DNA of 64,000 bases from an uncultured Lachnospiraceae bacterium (lineage in GTDB: Bacteria > Bacillota > Clostridia > Lachnospirales > Lachnospiraceae). The notes beneath the pieces were generated by a model that worked only from the letters and a program-made list of their open reading frames with translations, ran no database searches and had not been told where the DNA came from. Shown piece by piece: positions 55,640 to 64,000 of this stretch (the stretch's first letter is position 1; each line of letters opens with the position of its first letter). The stretch lies in the NCBI GenBank assembly GCA_947625205.1, contig CANQNN010000009.1:1-64000 (forward strand). Reading direction: 5' to 3'. The position numbers were made by a program, and so were the translations under genes.

Positions 55640-56728
55640 TTAGTATTCAAAACTCTCCATGTACTTCATATACTTAACGACCATAAGCGCGATCTTAAAA
55701 GTGATCGCATCCTCGAAAACTCTCAGATCAAGCCCTGTACTTTTCTGCAGTTTGTCCAGACGGTACACAAGCGTGTTCCTGTGGATGAACAACTGTCTGG
55801 ATGTCTCCGACACATTCAGGGAGTTTTCAAAAAATTTGTTGATCGTTGTAAGCGTTTCCTCGTCGAAATCATCGGGGCTCTTACCGCCGAAGATCTCTTT
55901 GATAAACATCTTGCACAAAGGAATCGGCAGCTGGTAGATCAGACGCCCGATCCCCAGTTCGCTATAGGCGATCACATTTCTCTCCCCAAAGAAGATCTTG
56001 CCCACATCCAACGCCATCTTTGCTTCCTTATAAGAACGGCTTACCTCCTTCAGTTCGTTAACGACCGTACCGTAGGCGATCCTGGCATTCCTGAAGTTCT
56101 CTTTTCCAAGAAAAGCGGCAATGCTGTCGGCCGTCCTGTCGATCTCCCTGGCGCTGTCGCCCCCGGGCAGATCCTTGACCACGATCACGTTATTCTCATC
56201 GACCGCTGTGACAAAATCTTTGCTGTTGGCGCCGAAATATGTACGCATCGTCTCAAGCACATTGCTTTCCCTGGTGTCCTCCGTTTCTATGATCAGAACC
56301 ACACGCTTCTCATCAGTCTGGATATGCAGCTTCTTGGCACGTCCGTAGATATCCACCAGAAGCAGATTGTCCAGGAGCAGGTTCTTAATAAAATTGTCCT
56401 TATCAAACCGCTCCTTATACGCCACCAGGAGATTCTGTATCTGAAACGCCACCATCTTGCCTACCATATAGACGTCTTCACCCACGCCTCCGGCGATCAG
56501 TATATACTCCAGCTGCTGTTCGTCAAATATCTTGAAATACTGATAGCCCTGTATCTCCTGTGAATCTGCAGGCGACTTGGCAAACTCCGCAGCCGGTCTT
56601 CCGCACTGCTCCATATCGTCCGCCGTCATTGCAACAGGCTTGCCGTCAATATCCATGACGCACAGCTCCACCCTTGCGATCGCCTTCAACCCCTCGATCG
56701 TATTCTGCAAAATCTGATTTGAAATCAT
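55640..56728 (-). CDS. PucR/CdaR-family transcriptional regulator
   Basis: The 362-residue protein has an N-terminal sugar-diacid-recognition-like domain (about 1-130), a GGDEF-like middle and a C-terminal PucR-type helix-turn-helix (FFENSLNVSETSRQLFIHRNTLVYRLDKL). It may respond to a metabolite and controls an unknown set of genes. It lies 15 bases before ftsE on the same strand. The start at 56728 follows GAGGTGGGGG. Confidence 0.85.
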   Translation of the reverse strand: MISNQILQNTIEGLKAIARVELCVMDIDGKPVAMTADDMEQCGRPAAEFAKSPADSQEIQGYQYFKIFDEQQLEYILIAGGVGEDVYMVGKMVAFQIQNLLVAYKERFDKDNFIKNLLLDNLLLVDIYGRAKKLHIQTDEKRVVLIIETEDTRESNVLETMRTYFGANSKDFVTAVDENNVIVVKDLPGGDSAREIDRTADSIAAFLGKENFRNARIAYGTVVNELKEVSRSYKEAKMALDVGKIFFGERNVIAYSELGIGRLIYQLPIPLCKMFIKEIFGGKSPDDFDEETLTTINKFFENSLNVSETSRQLFIHRNTLVYRLDKLQKSTGLDLRVFEDAITFKIALMVVKYMKYMESFEY

Positions 56729-57020
56729 ACCCCCACCTCTTACCGTTTCTTTTAGCAAATTACACAAAGTAACAAACCGCTAAATTCATCAAAAAACAAC
56801 ATCTGGTTTTCATTTTAATCTATATACACAAAAAAATCTACCTCTAATCATGAACTTTTTGTGTAATTTTTAAAAATTTAATGATTTTGGCGGCAATGAA
56901 GCATTAGACATTTTATACAAAACAAAAAATGCTCGCCATCCGCCGGGAAATATGGTAAAATAAGTACAGATATAGTATATATTCTGTTTCGGAGATGATT
57001 TTAAAAGTGAGGTGAAGGAA
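56729..57020. other. AT-rich gap between divergent genes
   Basis: The gap between the PucR-type regulator and yjfB must hold two divergent promoters. TAAAAT and TATAGT/TATATT boxes occur at 56956-56990, but no convincing -35 partner was found. No RNA gene or repeat seen. Confidence 0.4.
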
Positions 57021-57212
57021 ATGGATATCGCAGGATTATCTATGGCAATGTCTTCCGCGAATGTACAGAGCGCTTACGGCGTTGCTATGCTCAGCAAATC
57101 TCTTGAGCAGGTTTCTTCCACGGGCGGACAGATCGTTGAGATGATGGACGCCGCTTCAATGGAATTGTCCGTAAATCCGCATATTGGTTCCAATATTGAT
57201 ATTTCGGTATAA
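57021..57212 (+). CDS. YjfB-type putative motility protein
   Basis: A 63-residue protein starting MDIAGLSMAMSSANV with the family's VAMLSKSLEQV and the ending LSVNPHIGSNIDISV. YjfB proteins are small, common in flagellated Firmicutes, and linked to motility by co-occurrence. The start follows GTGAGGTGAAGG. Confidence 0.88.
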   Translation: MDIAGLSMAMSSANVQSAYGVAMLSKSLEQVSSTGGQIVEMMDAASMELSVNPHIGSNIDISV

Positions 57213-57248
57213 TAATGCGGCGTACAAATGAACAGTGTATATGCATAA

Positions 57249-57278
57249 ATACGTGCGGTCCTAACCGACCGCACGTAT
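57249..57278. terminator. Bidirectional terminator between yjfB and cvfB
   Basis: ATACGTGCGGTC and GACCGCACGTAT form a 12-bp stem with a 6-base loop. It overlaps the last codons of cvfB. Confidence 0.65.
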
Positions 57279-58097
57279 CGTTTGTTCTGTGATCTCGATC
57301 TTTCCTTCCTTCAGCAGCCGCCCAACGGCGCGCTTAAACTCATTCTTGCTCATCTGCGTCTCCCTCTTTATCACTTCAGGAGAAGCCTTATCGTTAAACG
57401 GAAGAACGCCGCCGTGATCCGTAATGATCTCCAGCAGTCTCTTTGCATCCGTATCCATCTGCAGATACGCCTTCTCGCGAATGCTTAAATTCAGTCTTCC
57501 GTCCTCCTTAACGCCCGTAACGCGCGCCTTGACCACATCCCCAATGCCGATATTGCCGTATAGCTCCTTCAAGGGGATCAGCGCGGAATACTTATCGTCC
57601 ACCGCCACAAAGGCGCCAAAGTTCTTACTGATCTCATAGACCGTCCCGCTCACCCTGTCGTCGATCTTATAAGGGCTCTCGGCAGACAAGTACGGATACA
57701 CGTTCATCGTTGCGCATAAGCGGTCGCTCTTATCGATATAGAGCGCTACGAGGCATTCTTCTTTCTCCGAAACCTTTCTGGTCTGCTCTTTAAAAGGAAG
57801 CAGCAGGTCTTTCTCCAGTCCCCAGTCGAGAAAGGCGCCGTTTCTGCCAAGCTGTACTACCTTAAGCCTCGCGACATTATGCAATGTCAGCTTCGGCATA
57901 TTCGTTGTCGCAATCAGCCTGTCCTTGGAGTCACGGTAGATAAATACCTCCACCGCATCGCCCAGCCGGGCGCCTGCAGGCACCTGTTTCCCCGGAAGCA
58001 ACACTCTGTCTTTCCCGTCCTGCGCATCGCTTACATACACGCCAAATTCAACGATCTTCACTATATACAAAGTCTGTATCATGCCAAGTTGAATCAT
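57261..58097 (-). CDS. cvfB: S1 RNA-binding protein CvfB
   Basis: The 278-residue protein has tandem S1 domains (about 1-60, 65-130, 140-210 with GTVYEISKNFGAFVAV) and a winged-helix end (MSKNEFKRAVGRLLKEGKIEI). It matches CvfB/YitL, an RNA-binding protein that affects virulence and growth in Firmicutes. ATG 58097 was chosen because GGAGA lies five bases upstream. Confidence 0.9.
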   Translation of the reverse strand: MIQLGMIQTLYIVKIVEFGVYVSDAQDGKDRVLLPGKQVPAGARLGDAVEVFIYRDSKDRLIATTNMPKLTLHNVARLKVVQLGRNGAFLDWGLEKDLLLPFKEQTRKVSEKEECLVALYIDKSDRLCATMNVYPYLSAESPYKIDDRVSGTVYEISKNFGAFVAVDDKYSALIPLKELYGNIGIGDVVKARVTGVKEDGRLNLSIREKAYLQMDTDAKRLLEIITDHGGVLPFNDKASPEVIKRETQMSKNEFKRAVGRLLKEGKIEITEQTIRAVG

Positions 58098-58154
58098 TTT
58101 TCTCTCCATTCCAAGCGGATCTGCCCGCTTCGCGCCATCTATGGCAGAGCAGGC

Positions 58155-58886
58155 TCAGTTCCCCGTCCGCTGTATATTCCCGCTCATCTCTACAATACTG
58201 TACGGTTTGCCGTCTTCCTTATTCAAAGACACGGTATACAGCCTGCCGTCCCCACTCTGCGCCACAGCGGGACAGATCACATCATCCAGCTTCGCCTGAC
58301 TCTTATATTCGACACGGAGCTGCGCGATCCTAAAATCCTCCGGTATACAGTCCATAGCCATACGCACATACTGTCCGTTGTTCACGTGGTGGTTGGTATC
58401 CAGATGATGCTGTTTTACACTAAAAGGCTCAAGAGCCTTACTGTTGTCAGGCACCGCGATCTTGCGCGGCGCATACTCCATCGGATATTTTTCCGACAGG
58501 GTATATCCCGCAAGCATCTCCTCCGTCGGTCTGGCGGGCGCCATCTTCACAGTATCCATCAGGCTCCAGATGGAATTGGCATATGCCAGGACCTCCCCTT
58601 CCGCCGTCTTCATCTCGAAATTACGGCAGCCGATAAATCCCCGGAACTCATAAGGCGCCGTGCCGGTCACAATGCGCTCGCACAGATGCGGATATCTGTT
58701 CACGCAGATCTGCCATGAAGACAGCATCCACACCATATGTAAGGCGTTTAAATAGTCCACGCCCAGCCCGATATCCTCCGAGTGAAATGTGGAGCAGTCC
58801 TGAAAATAATCCAGAAGCGACTCGATCGTCATGTTGCCGTCTACGCCCACCTCACTGTAACGCACTCTGCTTTCAAATGTATACAT
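58155..58886 (-). CDS. Acyl-ACP thioesterase
   Basis: The 243-residue double hot-dog enzyme has [22 protein letters not shown] at the start and [15 protein letters not shown], with the active Asn and His, in the second repeat. It releases fatty acids from acyl carrier protein. The start follows GAAGGAGAG. Confidence 0.9.
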   Translation of the reverse strand: MYTFESRVRYSEVGVDGNMTIESLLDYFQDCSTFHSEDIGLGVDYLNALHMVWMLSSWQICVNRYPHLCERIVTGTAPYEFRGFIGCRNFEMKTAEGEVLAYANSIWSLMDTVKMAPARPTEEMLAGYTLSEKYPMEYAPRKIAVPDNSKALEPFSVKQHHLDTNHHVNNGQYVRMAMDCIPEDFRIAQLRVEYKSQAKLDDVICPAVAQSGDGRLYTVSLNKEDGKPYSIVEMSGNIQRTGN

Positions 58887-58908
58887 GATCTCTCCTTCTT
58901 CCAAAAAA

Positions 58909-58934
58909 GACTCAGTTGATCTCTCAACTGAGTC
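58909..58934 (-). terminator. Terminator of tRNA-Gln
   Basis: GACTCAGTTGA and TCAACTGAGTC form an 11-bp stem with a 4-base loop and are followed by TTTTTT on the minus strand, just after the tRNA. Confidence 0.9.
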
Positions 58935-58941
58935 CTGTAAG

Positions 58942-59013
58942 CTGGGCTACAAGGATTCGAACCTTGAAATGACGGAGTCAGAGTCCGTTGCCTTACCGTT
59001 TGGCGATAGCCCA
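58942..59013 (-). tRNA. tRNA-Gln (anticodon CUG)
   Basis: The minus strand folds as a 72-base cloverleaf: acceptor stem TGGGCTA/TAGCCCA, D arm with AAACGGTAAGG, anticodon stem ACGGA/TCCGT around CTCTGAC (anticodon CUG), and T arm GGTTCGAATCC. The 3' CCA is not encoded (CTT follows the discriminator G). Confidence 0.95.
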
Positions 59014-59138
59014 TTAACATTACATTTTGGAATTATACTATATATTATTTACATTTGCAAGCCTTATTTTTCATTATCTCATAAAACTTTTTTACTGCAC
59101 AAATAATATTAGTAACAGGGTTATTGTATCATCTTTCC

Positions 59139-60626
59139 TTATTCTTTTGGTCTGCTGCCGGCAGACAATTCCAGCCACGGGCTAAAGGCTTCCTCCGGGA
59201 CGGGACCGGGCACATAGCAGGAACTGTATTCATTCGGGCGGGAGGAATACACCTCCACCGCAAAACGGTAGGAGCCGTCGGGAATCCCCAGACCTTGCAC
59301 ATCGAACCAAACGCCCCCTATCTGCCTGACGTTCTTGCCGCTCCATATGTTATTGCCGACCACGTTCCCCGCTTCATCATAAAAAAACACGTTAAAGCTG
59401 TCTTCGTCCGCATAATCGTCCATATTGCTCCAGGCGGCATAGTATGAATTTCCGCCCGCCTCACTGCGTATGATCCACTTTAAGTCAGCCGGGGCAGGAA
59501 GCGGCGGCGCAGATTCTCCCGTATAGACAAAGATATCCGAGACGGCATAGGGGCTGTCCGCATAGGTAATGCCGTCACCTATTGCCGATACGGCAAAATA
59601 GTAGCATCCGTTTTCCCGGATCGCCGATATAAAACTCGTTTCATACAGAGATGTCTCCGCATTGATCCCGAAATTGCCGCCCATGTCGCTTTCATAAAAA
59701 TAAGTGTCCTTTTCTATATCCGGTGTCTGTCCATCGCCGCTTTGATACAGCCTGTACCGGTAGTGTACCTGTCCGTTCGTACCGCTCTCGGGCACATTCT
59801 CCCACAGACCGATGCCGCTCTCTCCGCCCCAGTGCGGGTTTCCGGGCGCGGGCAGAGGCGTCAGGCTCTCCCGCGAACCGGATGCTTTTCCAATAAATAC
59901 TGCGCACAGGACCGCGCACAGCAGTATGACCGGAACGGATACAGACAGGATCCGCCTTTTGACACCAAACAGGGCGGCCGATACCTGCTTTGCGGAAGCG
60001 TAGCGTTTGTCAGGATCAAATCTGGTACATTTTTGTATGACTCTTTTGTAATGCGGCTTGTCAGCCAAAGGTCCCATAAGCTGCTGCAGCGTGACCCCCA
60101 GCGCATAGATATCCGTCCTTTTATCGGTCTGTGCAAAGCCGTACTGTTCGGGCGGCGCGTATCCCCGCGTGCCGAGGAGCCGGGTATCCTGCTCCAGATC
60201 ATCCTTGGGCACGCGCGCGGCGTCGAAATCAATAAGGCGTATATGTCCGTCCTTCGCCATCATGATATTGGACGGTTTGATGTCTCTGTGGATGATATTC
60301 TTCTCATGCAGGAATCCCAGCACAACGCACAGCTCCTTAACGGCGCTTAGCATCTGCCGGTCCGTCAGCTCCATAGAGCCAAGGGATCCTCCTTCGATAT
60401 ACTCCTCCACGACCGTAACCGAATCTTCCTCGATCGTCACCTCGTATATCCGGGGCAGATAAGGATGCGGACAATTCTGCAAAACGGAATATACAAAATG
60501 CCTGCCGCGCAGTATTTTCCTGATCCGCAGGGAAGAGGCCGTCCGGTCTGCATCCGTCTTTTCACGCACCAGCTCCACCGTGCTTTTCTCACATTCTTTG
60601 AGCTTTCTGACAACTTCGTATTCCAT
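59139..60626 (-). CDS. Membrane-anchored Ser/Thr protein kinase with extracytoplasmic domain
   Basis: The 495-residue protein has a Hanks-type kinase domain (about 1-225) with HRDIKPSNIM, the DFD metal loop (LIDFDAAR) and APPEQYG. A membrane segment (about 232-250) and a beta-rich extracytoplasmic part (about 265-495), perhaps fibronectin-III-like, follow. The usual Lys-containing ATP loop at the N-terminus is only weakly recognisable. No PASTA repeats. It is divergent from an XRE gene. Confidence 0.85.
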   Translation of the reverse strand: MEYEVVRKLKECEKSTVELVREKTDADRTASSLRIRKILRGRHFVYSVLQNCPHPYLPRIYEVTIEEDSVTVVEEYIEGGSLGSMELTDRQMLSAVKELCVVLGFLHEKNIIHRDIKPSNIMMAKDGHIRLIDFDAARVPKDDLEQDTRLLGTRGYAPPEQYGFAQTDKRTDIYALGVTLQQLMGPLADKPHYKRVIQKCTRFDPDKRYASAKQVSAALFGVKRRILSVSVPVILLCAVLCAVFIGKASGSRESLTPLPAPGNPHWGGESGIGLWENVPESGTNGQVHYRYRLYQSGDGQTPDIEKDTYFYESDMGGNFGINAETSLYETSFISAIRENGCYYFAVSAIGDGITYADSPYAVSDIFVYTGESAPPLPAPADLKWIIRSEAGGNSYYAAWSNMDDYADEDSFNVFFYDEAGNVVGNNIWSGKNVRQIGGVWFDVQGLGIPDGSYRFAVEVYSSRPNEYSSCYVPGPVPEEAFSPWLELSAGSRPKE

Positions 60627-60806
60627 CTTCCTTTATCTCCCGGCCGCCTGTGCAGATACTGTCAGGCGGTATTCTCTGCCGCCATCCTCTGTTTCCCACA
60701 GTGTATATCTTGTCATATTTTGTAATACCAAGTATAATATTATCATAAATTTTTTGCAAAGACGAGCAACTAACAAAACACAAAACACAAAAAGAGGAAA
60801 AAGCAG

Positions 60807-61271
60807 ATGAGCGCACTTCTCTCTTCCGGAGACGCAGCCGAAGCCGCCGGATATAAATCCACAAGCGAATTAAATCATGAGATCAGCAATGCGACCGACA
60901 TTGAAGACTATCTGAGCAGTAACAGAAGGCATATGCTGACTGACAGTCTTTCCGAATATCTTCAGAAGCTGCTGTCCGACAAGAATTTAAAAAGGTCGGA
61001 CGTTGCACGTGCCTCGCTGCTTGACAGATCTTATCTGTATCAGATATTTGCCGGTGAAAAGACGCCTTCCCGCGACAAGCTGCTTGCGATCGCCTTCGGT
61101 CTCGGGCTTTCCGATGACGAAACGCAGAAGCTGTTGAAAATTGCCGGAAACGGAACATTGTACGCGCGAAACGAAAGGGACGCGATCATTCTTTTCTCCC
61201 TCCGTCAGCACCAAACGCTGTTCCAGACCAACGAGCTGCTCTTTGCGCACAACCAGCAGCCTCTGTATTAG
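60807..61271 (+). CDS. XRE-like helix-turn-helix protein paired with the kinase
   Basis: A 154-residue protein with a Ser/Asp-rich N-terminus (1-45), a helix-turn-helix (KRSDVARASLLDRSYLYQIFAG then SRDKLLAIAFGLGL, about 60-105) and a C-terminal segment with ARNERDAIILFSL. It is transcribed divergently from the kinase, with start after AGAGG. A kinase-regulator pair is a natural guess, with the Ser-rich region a possible target, but this is inference. Confidence 0.75.
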   Translation: MSALLSSGDAAEAAGYKSTSELNHEISNATDIEDYLSSNRRHMLTDSLSEYLQKLLSDKNLKRSDVARASLLDRSYLYQIFAGEKTPSRDKLLAIAFGLGLSDDETQKLLKIAGNGTLYARNERDAIILFSLRQHQTLFQTNELLFAHNQQPLY

Positions 61272-61335
61272 CGTCTCCCGTGCGCCATGTGCGCCGGACG
61301 CTTTCTATTATATCTGCAGAAATCTACGAAACGCA

Positions 61336-61373
61336 AAAGTGCTGTCGGGCATAAACCTGACAGCACTTTTTTG
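61336..61373. terminator. Bidirectional terminator between the XRE gene and glnA
   Basis: AAAAGTGCTGTC and GACAGCACTTTT form a 12-bp stem with a 12-base loop, with T or A runs on both sides. Confidence 0.9.
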
Positions 61374-61388
61374 TTTGTTCTATAAGAA

Positions 61389-63500
61389 TCAGATCTCGAA
61401 CATCAGCTCGCCGTATGTAGGAATCGGCCAGATGTTCTTATCAACGATCATCTCAAGCTCATCTGCCGGCGCGCGAAGCGCATCCATCGCACTCCTGACA
61501 GTATCCTTGTAGTAGAATGCCTGTGCTTTGGCATCTGTCATGGCGGAGGCTTCCGCTTCTGCCTGCTCCAGTTTTACAAGCGCTTTCTGCATAGCTGCCA
61601 GTTTGCCGCTGACCGTAGTGAGCAGCTCTGTCTGCATCGATGCGTCCGCGCCCGCCGCTTTGACAGCGTTCACCGTATCGGCCAGAGCCTTTGTATACTT
61701 AACGACCGCAGGAATGATCTGCTTGCCTGCCATATCGATCATCGTAAGAGCCTCGATGTTGATGGTCTTCGCATAAGTCTCATAAATGATCTCCTCGCGG
61801 GACTCAAGCTCCACCTTCGTAAAGATACCGAACTTCTCAAACAGTTTGACCGCCTTGTCGGTGGTGATCGTACCTGCCGCCTCGATCATGGACTTAATAT
61901 TCGGCAGGCCCCTCTTCTCAGCTTCCGCCACCCACTCATCGGAATAACCGTTGCCGTTGAAGATGATGCGCTGATGCTTAGTCAGGTACTCCTTGATCAG
62001 ATCATGGATCGCCTGCTCTTTGTTATCTGCTTTCTCCAGACGGTCAGCCGCCTCGCAGAACGCCTCCGCGACGATGGCATTCAACGTCGTGTTGGGGCTT
62101 GCGATGGAATCTGCGCTTCCGACCATACGGAACTCAAACTTGTTACCGGTAAACGCAAACGGCGAGGTTCTGTTTCTGTCCGTTGCGTCTTTCTGGAAAT
62201 CAGGTAACGTCTTAACGCCCGTAAGAAGCTTGCCGCCCTCCTTAACGCTGGTAGCAGCGCCTGTCTCGATCAGCTGTCTTACCACATCCTCAAGCTGTTC
62301 GCCTAAGAATACGGAGATGATTGCCGGAGGCGCCTCATTTGCGCCCAGTCTGTGATCATTACCCACATCGGATGCAGACTGACGAAGCAAGTCGGCATGG
62401 GTATCTACCGCTTTCAGGATGCAGGCCAGTACCAGAAGGAACTGTACGTTCTCATTGGGTGTATCGCCGGGGTCTAACAGGTTCACGCCATTATCCGTGG
62501 TAATGGACCAGTTGTTGTGCTTACCGGAACCGTTGACGCCCGCATACGGTTTCTCATGCAGAAGACATCTCATGCCATGATGTACAGCGACTCTCTTCAT
62601 CGCTTCCATCACAAGCTGGTTGTGATCTACCGCAATATTCGCCGTCTCATAGATGGGCGCCAGCTCATGCTGCGCGGGAGCCACCTCGTTGTGCTGCGTC
62701 TTGGCGGTCACGCCCAGCTTCCACAGCTCCTCGTTTAAGTCTTTCATATAAGCGCCTACGCGCTCTCTGATAACACCGAAGTAATGATCCTCCATCTCCT
62801 GCCCTTTGGGAGCGGGTGCGCCGAACAATGTACGTCCGGCAAACATCAGGTCTGTCCTCTGGTGATATAACTTTTCATCTACTAAGAAGTATTCCTGCTC
62901 CGGTCCTACCGAGGCAGTTACCCTAGTCGCTTCCGTATTGCCAAACAGTCTTACGATACGAAGCGCCTGCTCGCTCAATGCCTCCATAGAACGCAGAAGC
63001 GGTGTCTTCTTATCCAACGCCTCGCCCGTGTAAGAGCAGAATGCGGTGGGAATACAAAGGATCGTGCCACAGCCGGATTCCTTCAGGAAAGCGGGGGATG
63101 TGATATCCCATGCAGTATATCCTCTCGCCTCAAACGTTGCGCGCAGACCGCCCGAAGGGAAAGAAGACGCATCCGGCTCGCCCTTGATCAGCTCTTTTCC
63201 GGAAAACTCTGTCAGCATTTTACCCATCTCGTCAGGATGCGCGACAAAGGAATCATGCTTCTCCGCCGTGATACCCGTCAGCGGCTGGAACCAGTGTGTA
63301 TAGTGGGTCGCTCCGTTTTCAACAGCCCATTCTTTCATCGCCATAGCAACGACATTCGCCGCCTCCATAGAAAGCTCGCCACCCTCGTTCATGACCTTGA
63401 CCACTTCTTTGTACACGTTCTTCGGCAGGCGTTCCTTCATCTTACCAAGCGTAAATACATTCTGTCCGAAAATCTCTTCCACATTGAATACTTCGCTCAT
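61389..63500 (-). CDS. glnA: Type III glutamine synthetase
   Basis: The 703-residue enzyme is of the large GSIII (GlnN) type: [18 protein letters not shown], the central [17 protein letters not shown] and [10 protein letters not shown], and a long helical C-terminal tail. It makes glutamine from glutamate, ammonia and ATP. The leader contains a terminator-like hairpin (63548-63577), which points to control by attenuation. Confidence 0.95.
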   Translation of the reverse strand: MSEVFNVEEIFGQNVFTLGKMKERLPKNVYKEVVKVMNEGGELSMEAANVVAMAMKEWAVENGATHYTHWFQPLTGITAEKHDSFVAHPDEMGKMLTEFSGKELIKGEPDASSFPSGGLRATFEARGYTAWDITSPAFLKESGCGTILCIPTAFCSYTGEALDKKTPLLRSMEALSEQALRIVRLFGNTEATRVTASVGPEQEYFLVDEKLYHQRTDLMFAGRTLFGAPAPKGQEMEDHYFGVIRERVGAYMKDLNEELWKLGVTAKTQHNEVAPAQHELAPIYETANIAVDHNQLVMEAMKRVAVHHGMRCLLHEKPYAGVNGSGKHNNWSITTDNGVNLLDPGDTPNENVQFLLVLACILKAVDTHADLLRQSASDVGNDHRLGANEAPPAIISVFLGEQLEDVVRQLIETGAATSVKEGGKLLTGVKTLPDFQKDATDRNRTSPFAFTGNKFEFRMVGSADSIASPNTTLNAIVAEAFCEAADRLEKADNKEQAIHDLIKEYLTKHQRIIFNGNGYSDEWVAEAEKRGLPNIKSMIEAAGTITTDKAVKLFEKFGIFTKVELESREEIIYETYAKTINIEALTMIDMAGKQIIPAVVKYTKALADTVNAVKAAGADASMQTELLTTVSGKLAAMQKALVKLEQAEAEASAMTDAKAQAFYYKDTVRSAMDALRAPADELEMIVDKNIWPIPTYGELMFEI

Positions 63501-63541
63501 TTTTTCATCTTCCTTTCCTTCTCCTCATTAGGGCATGAAAC

Positions 63542-63577
63542 AAAAAAATGTTCCAAAAACTAAATCTTTTGGAACAT
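63542..63577 (-). terminator. Hairpin with T run in the glnA leader
   Basis: ATGTTCCAAAA and TTTTGGAACAT form an 11-bp stem with an 8-base loop, followed on the minus strand by TTTTTT, 42 bases before the glnA start. There is no room for a promoter between it and glnA, so transcription of glnA must cross it. It may also end the U32 transcript. Confidence 0.75.
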
Positions 63578-63684
63578 CATCGTTCAAGATACCATTATGA
63601 TAAGCCGTCAGCCCTTTCTATAAGATACTCTACTTTTAGAAAAAAAGCAATAGAAATCTAAAAATTTTAATCTAAAATTTTTCT

Positions 63685-64000
63685 TCAGTCGTTGGCAGCG
63701 CGCAGGATGTCATACGGCTCCGGGACCACGGACAGGCACACGTCTATGACCTGTCTCGCATGGGGACAGGACTCCACGCACTGACCCTGTTCATCATACA
63801 TGGCAAGCACCGTCGCGGGCACATTCATACCATCGGGCTTCATGATCTCTATGGAATCTCCTGTGCAGAATTTATTGCGCTGTTCGATACGGGCGCATTC
63901 CCTGCCGTCCGTCCGCACGATCTGACCGACTATCCCCAGATATATATACTCATTCACATAAGTATTATTGTCATAGATCTGCATATTCTCATCCGGCTTT
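63685..64000 (-). CDS. Peptidase U32-family protein, C-terminal part (runs off the window)
   Basis: The frame is open to the window edge, so only the last ~105 residues are seen. It resembles the C-terminal domain of U32 collagenase-like peptidases (YLGIVGQIVR, ARIEQRNKFCTGDSIEIM and the closing CPHARQVIDVCL), now known to take part in tRNA or rRNA hydroxylation in some members. The apparent ATG at 63984 is internal. Confidence 0.8.
   Translation of the reverse strand, partial: KPDENMQIYDNNTYVNEYIYLGIVGQIVRTDGRECARIEQRNKFCTGDSIEIMKPDGMNVPATVLAMYDEQGQCVESCPHARQVIDVCLSVVPEPYDILRAAND

Noticed and set aside
1-64000. CRISPR array, intact insertion sequence or prophage
   Set aside because: No spaced repeats, transposase, integrase or phage structural gene was seen; only short repeats and gene stumps.

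Overview
The window looks like a chromosomal segment of a motile, strictly anaerobic member of the Lachnospiraceae or a close relative within the Clostridia. The main pointers are Firmicutes-type gene order (rpsF-ssb-rpsR then gdpP-rplI-dnaB; cdaA-cdaR-glmM; mreB/mbl followed by two flagellar rod genes of the flhO/flhP type; ftsE-ftsX followed by an M23 hydrolase and an S41 protease; uvrB-uvrA), type III glutamine synthetase, a MecA adaptor, a YjfB-type motility protein and strong AGGAGG-like ribosome sites. No single gene fixes the genus.

Layout. 1-4104 is accessory DNA with signs of rearrangement: the C-terminal half of a Sau3AI/MutH-type restriction enzyme, a PD-(D/E)xK nuclease-like gene, a Vsr mismatch endonuclease, a methyltransferase with a G9 run inside its coding sequence, an unidentified gene remnant, and an N-terminal stump of a cell-wall amidase next to an intact GH18 hydrolase (4175-5866). 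6592-10750 holds mecA, a DUF1858 protein and a pyruvate formate-lyase locus. 10849-22045 is a second accessory block on the minus strand: a GHKL/LytTR two-component pair, an XRE/DUF2975 pair, a lactococcin-972-type ABC cassette, a heterodimeric ABC exporter and two short copies of one gene's 3' end. pflA and a ferredoxin follow (22375-23524). From 23602 to 56728 lies almost continuous minus-strand core genome (replication, ribosomal proteins, c-di-AMP metabolism, leucine synthesis, recombination and repair, flagellar rod, cell division). 57021-64000 holds yjfB, cvfB, an acyl-ACP thioesterase, tRNA-Gln(CUG), a Ser/Thr kinase with a divergent XRE gene, glnA (type III) and the end of a U32 peptidase.

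The most unusual feature is the pyruvate formate-lyase. The 679-residue catalytic polypeptide keeps the Cys-Cys pair but stops before the glycyl radical domain. That domain is a separate 80-residue gene (10508-10750) carrying the RVSGYA loop. Between them sits a 67-residue gene (10173-10376) that resembles the start of the radical domain but has three cysteines in place of the glycyl loop. Each piece has its own strong ribosome site, and the gaps contain strong RNA hairpins. The arrangement suggests an enzyme whose oxygen-sensitive radical module can be made and replaced separately from its core. The activating enzyme PflA lies 11.6 kb downstream, beyond the second accessory block.

Other themes are c-di-AMP synthesis and degradation encoded in the same window (cdaA, cdaR, gdpP), a cell-envelope and division cluster (ftsEX, M23, S41, ManC-like), and a divergent kinase/XRE pair. 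All functions are inferred from sequence motifs and gene order read by eye; no database search was run.
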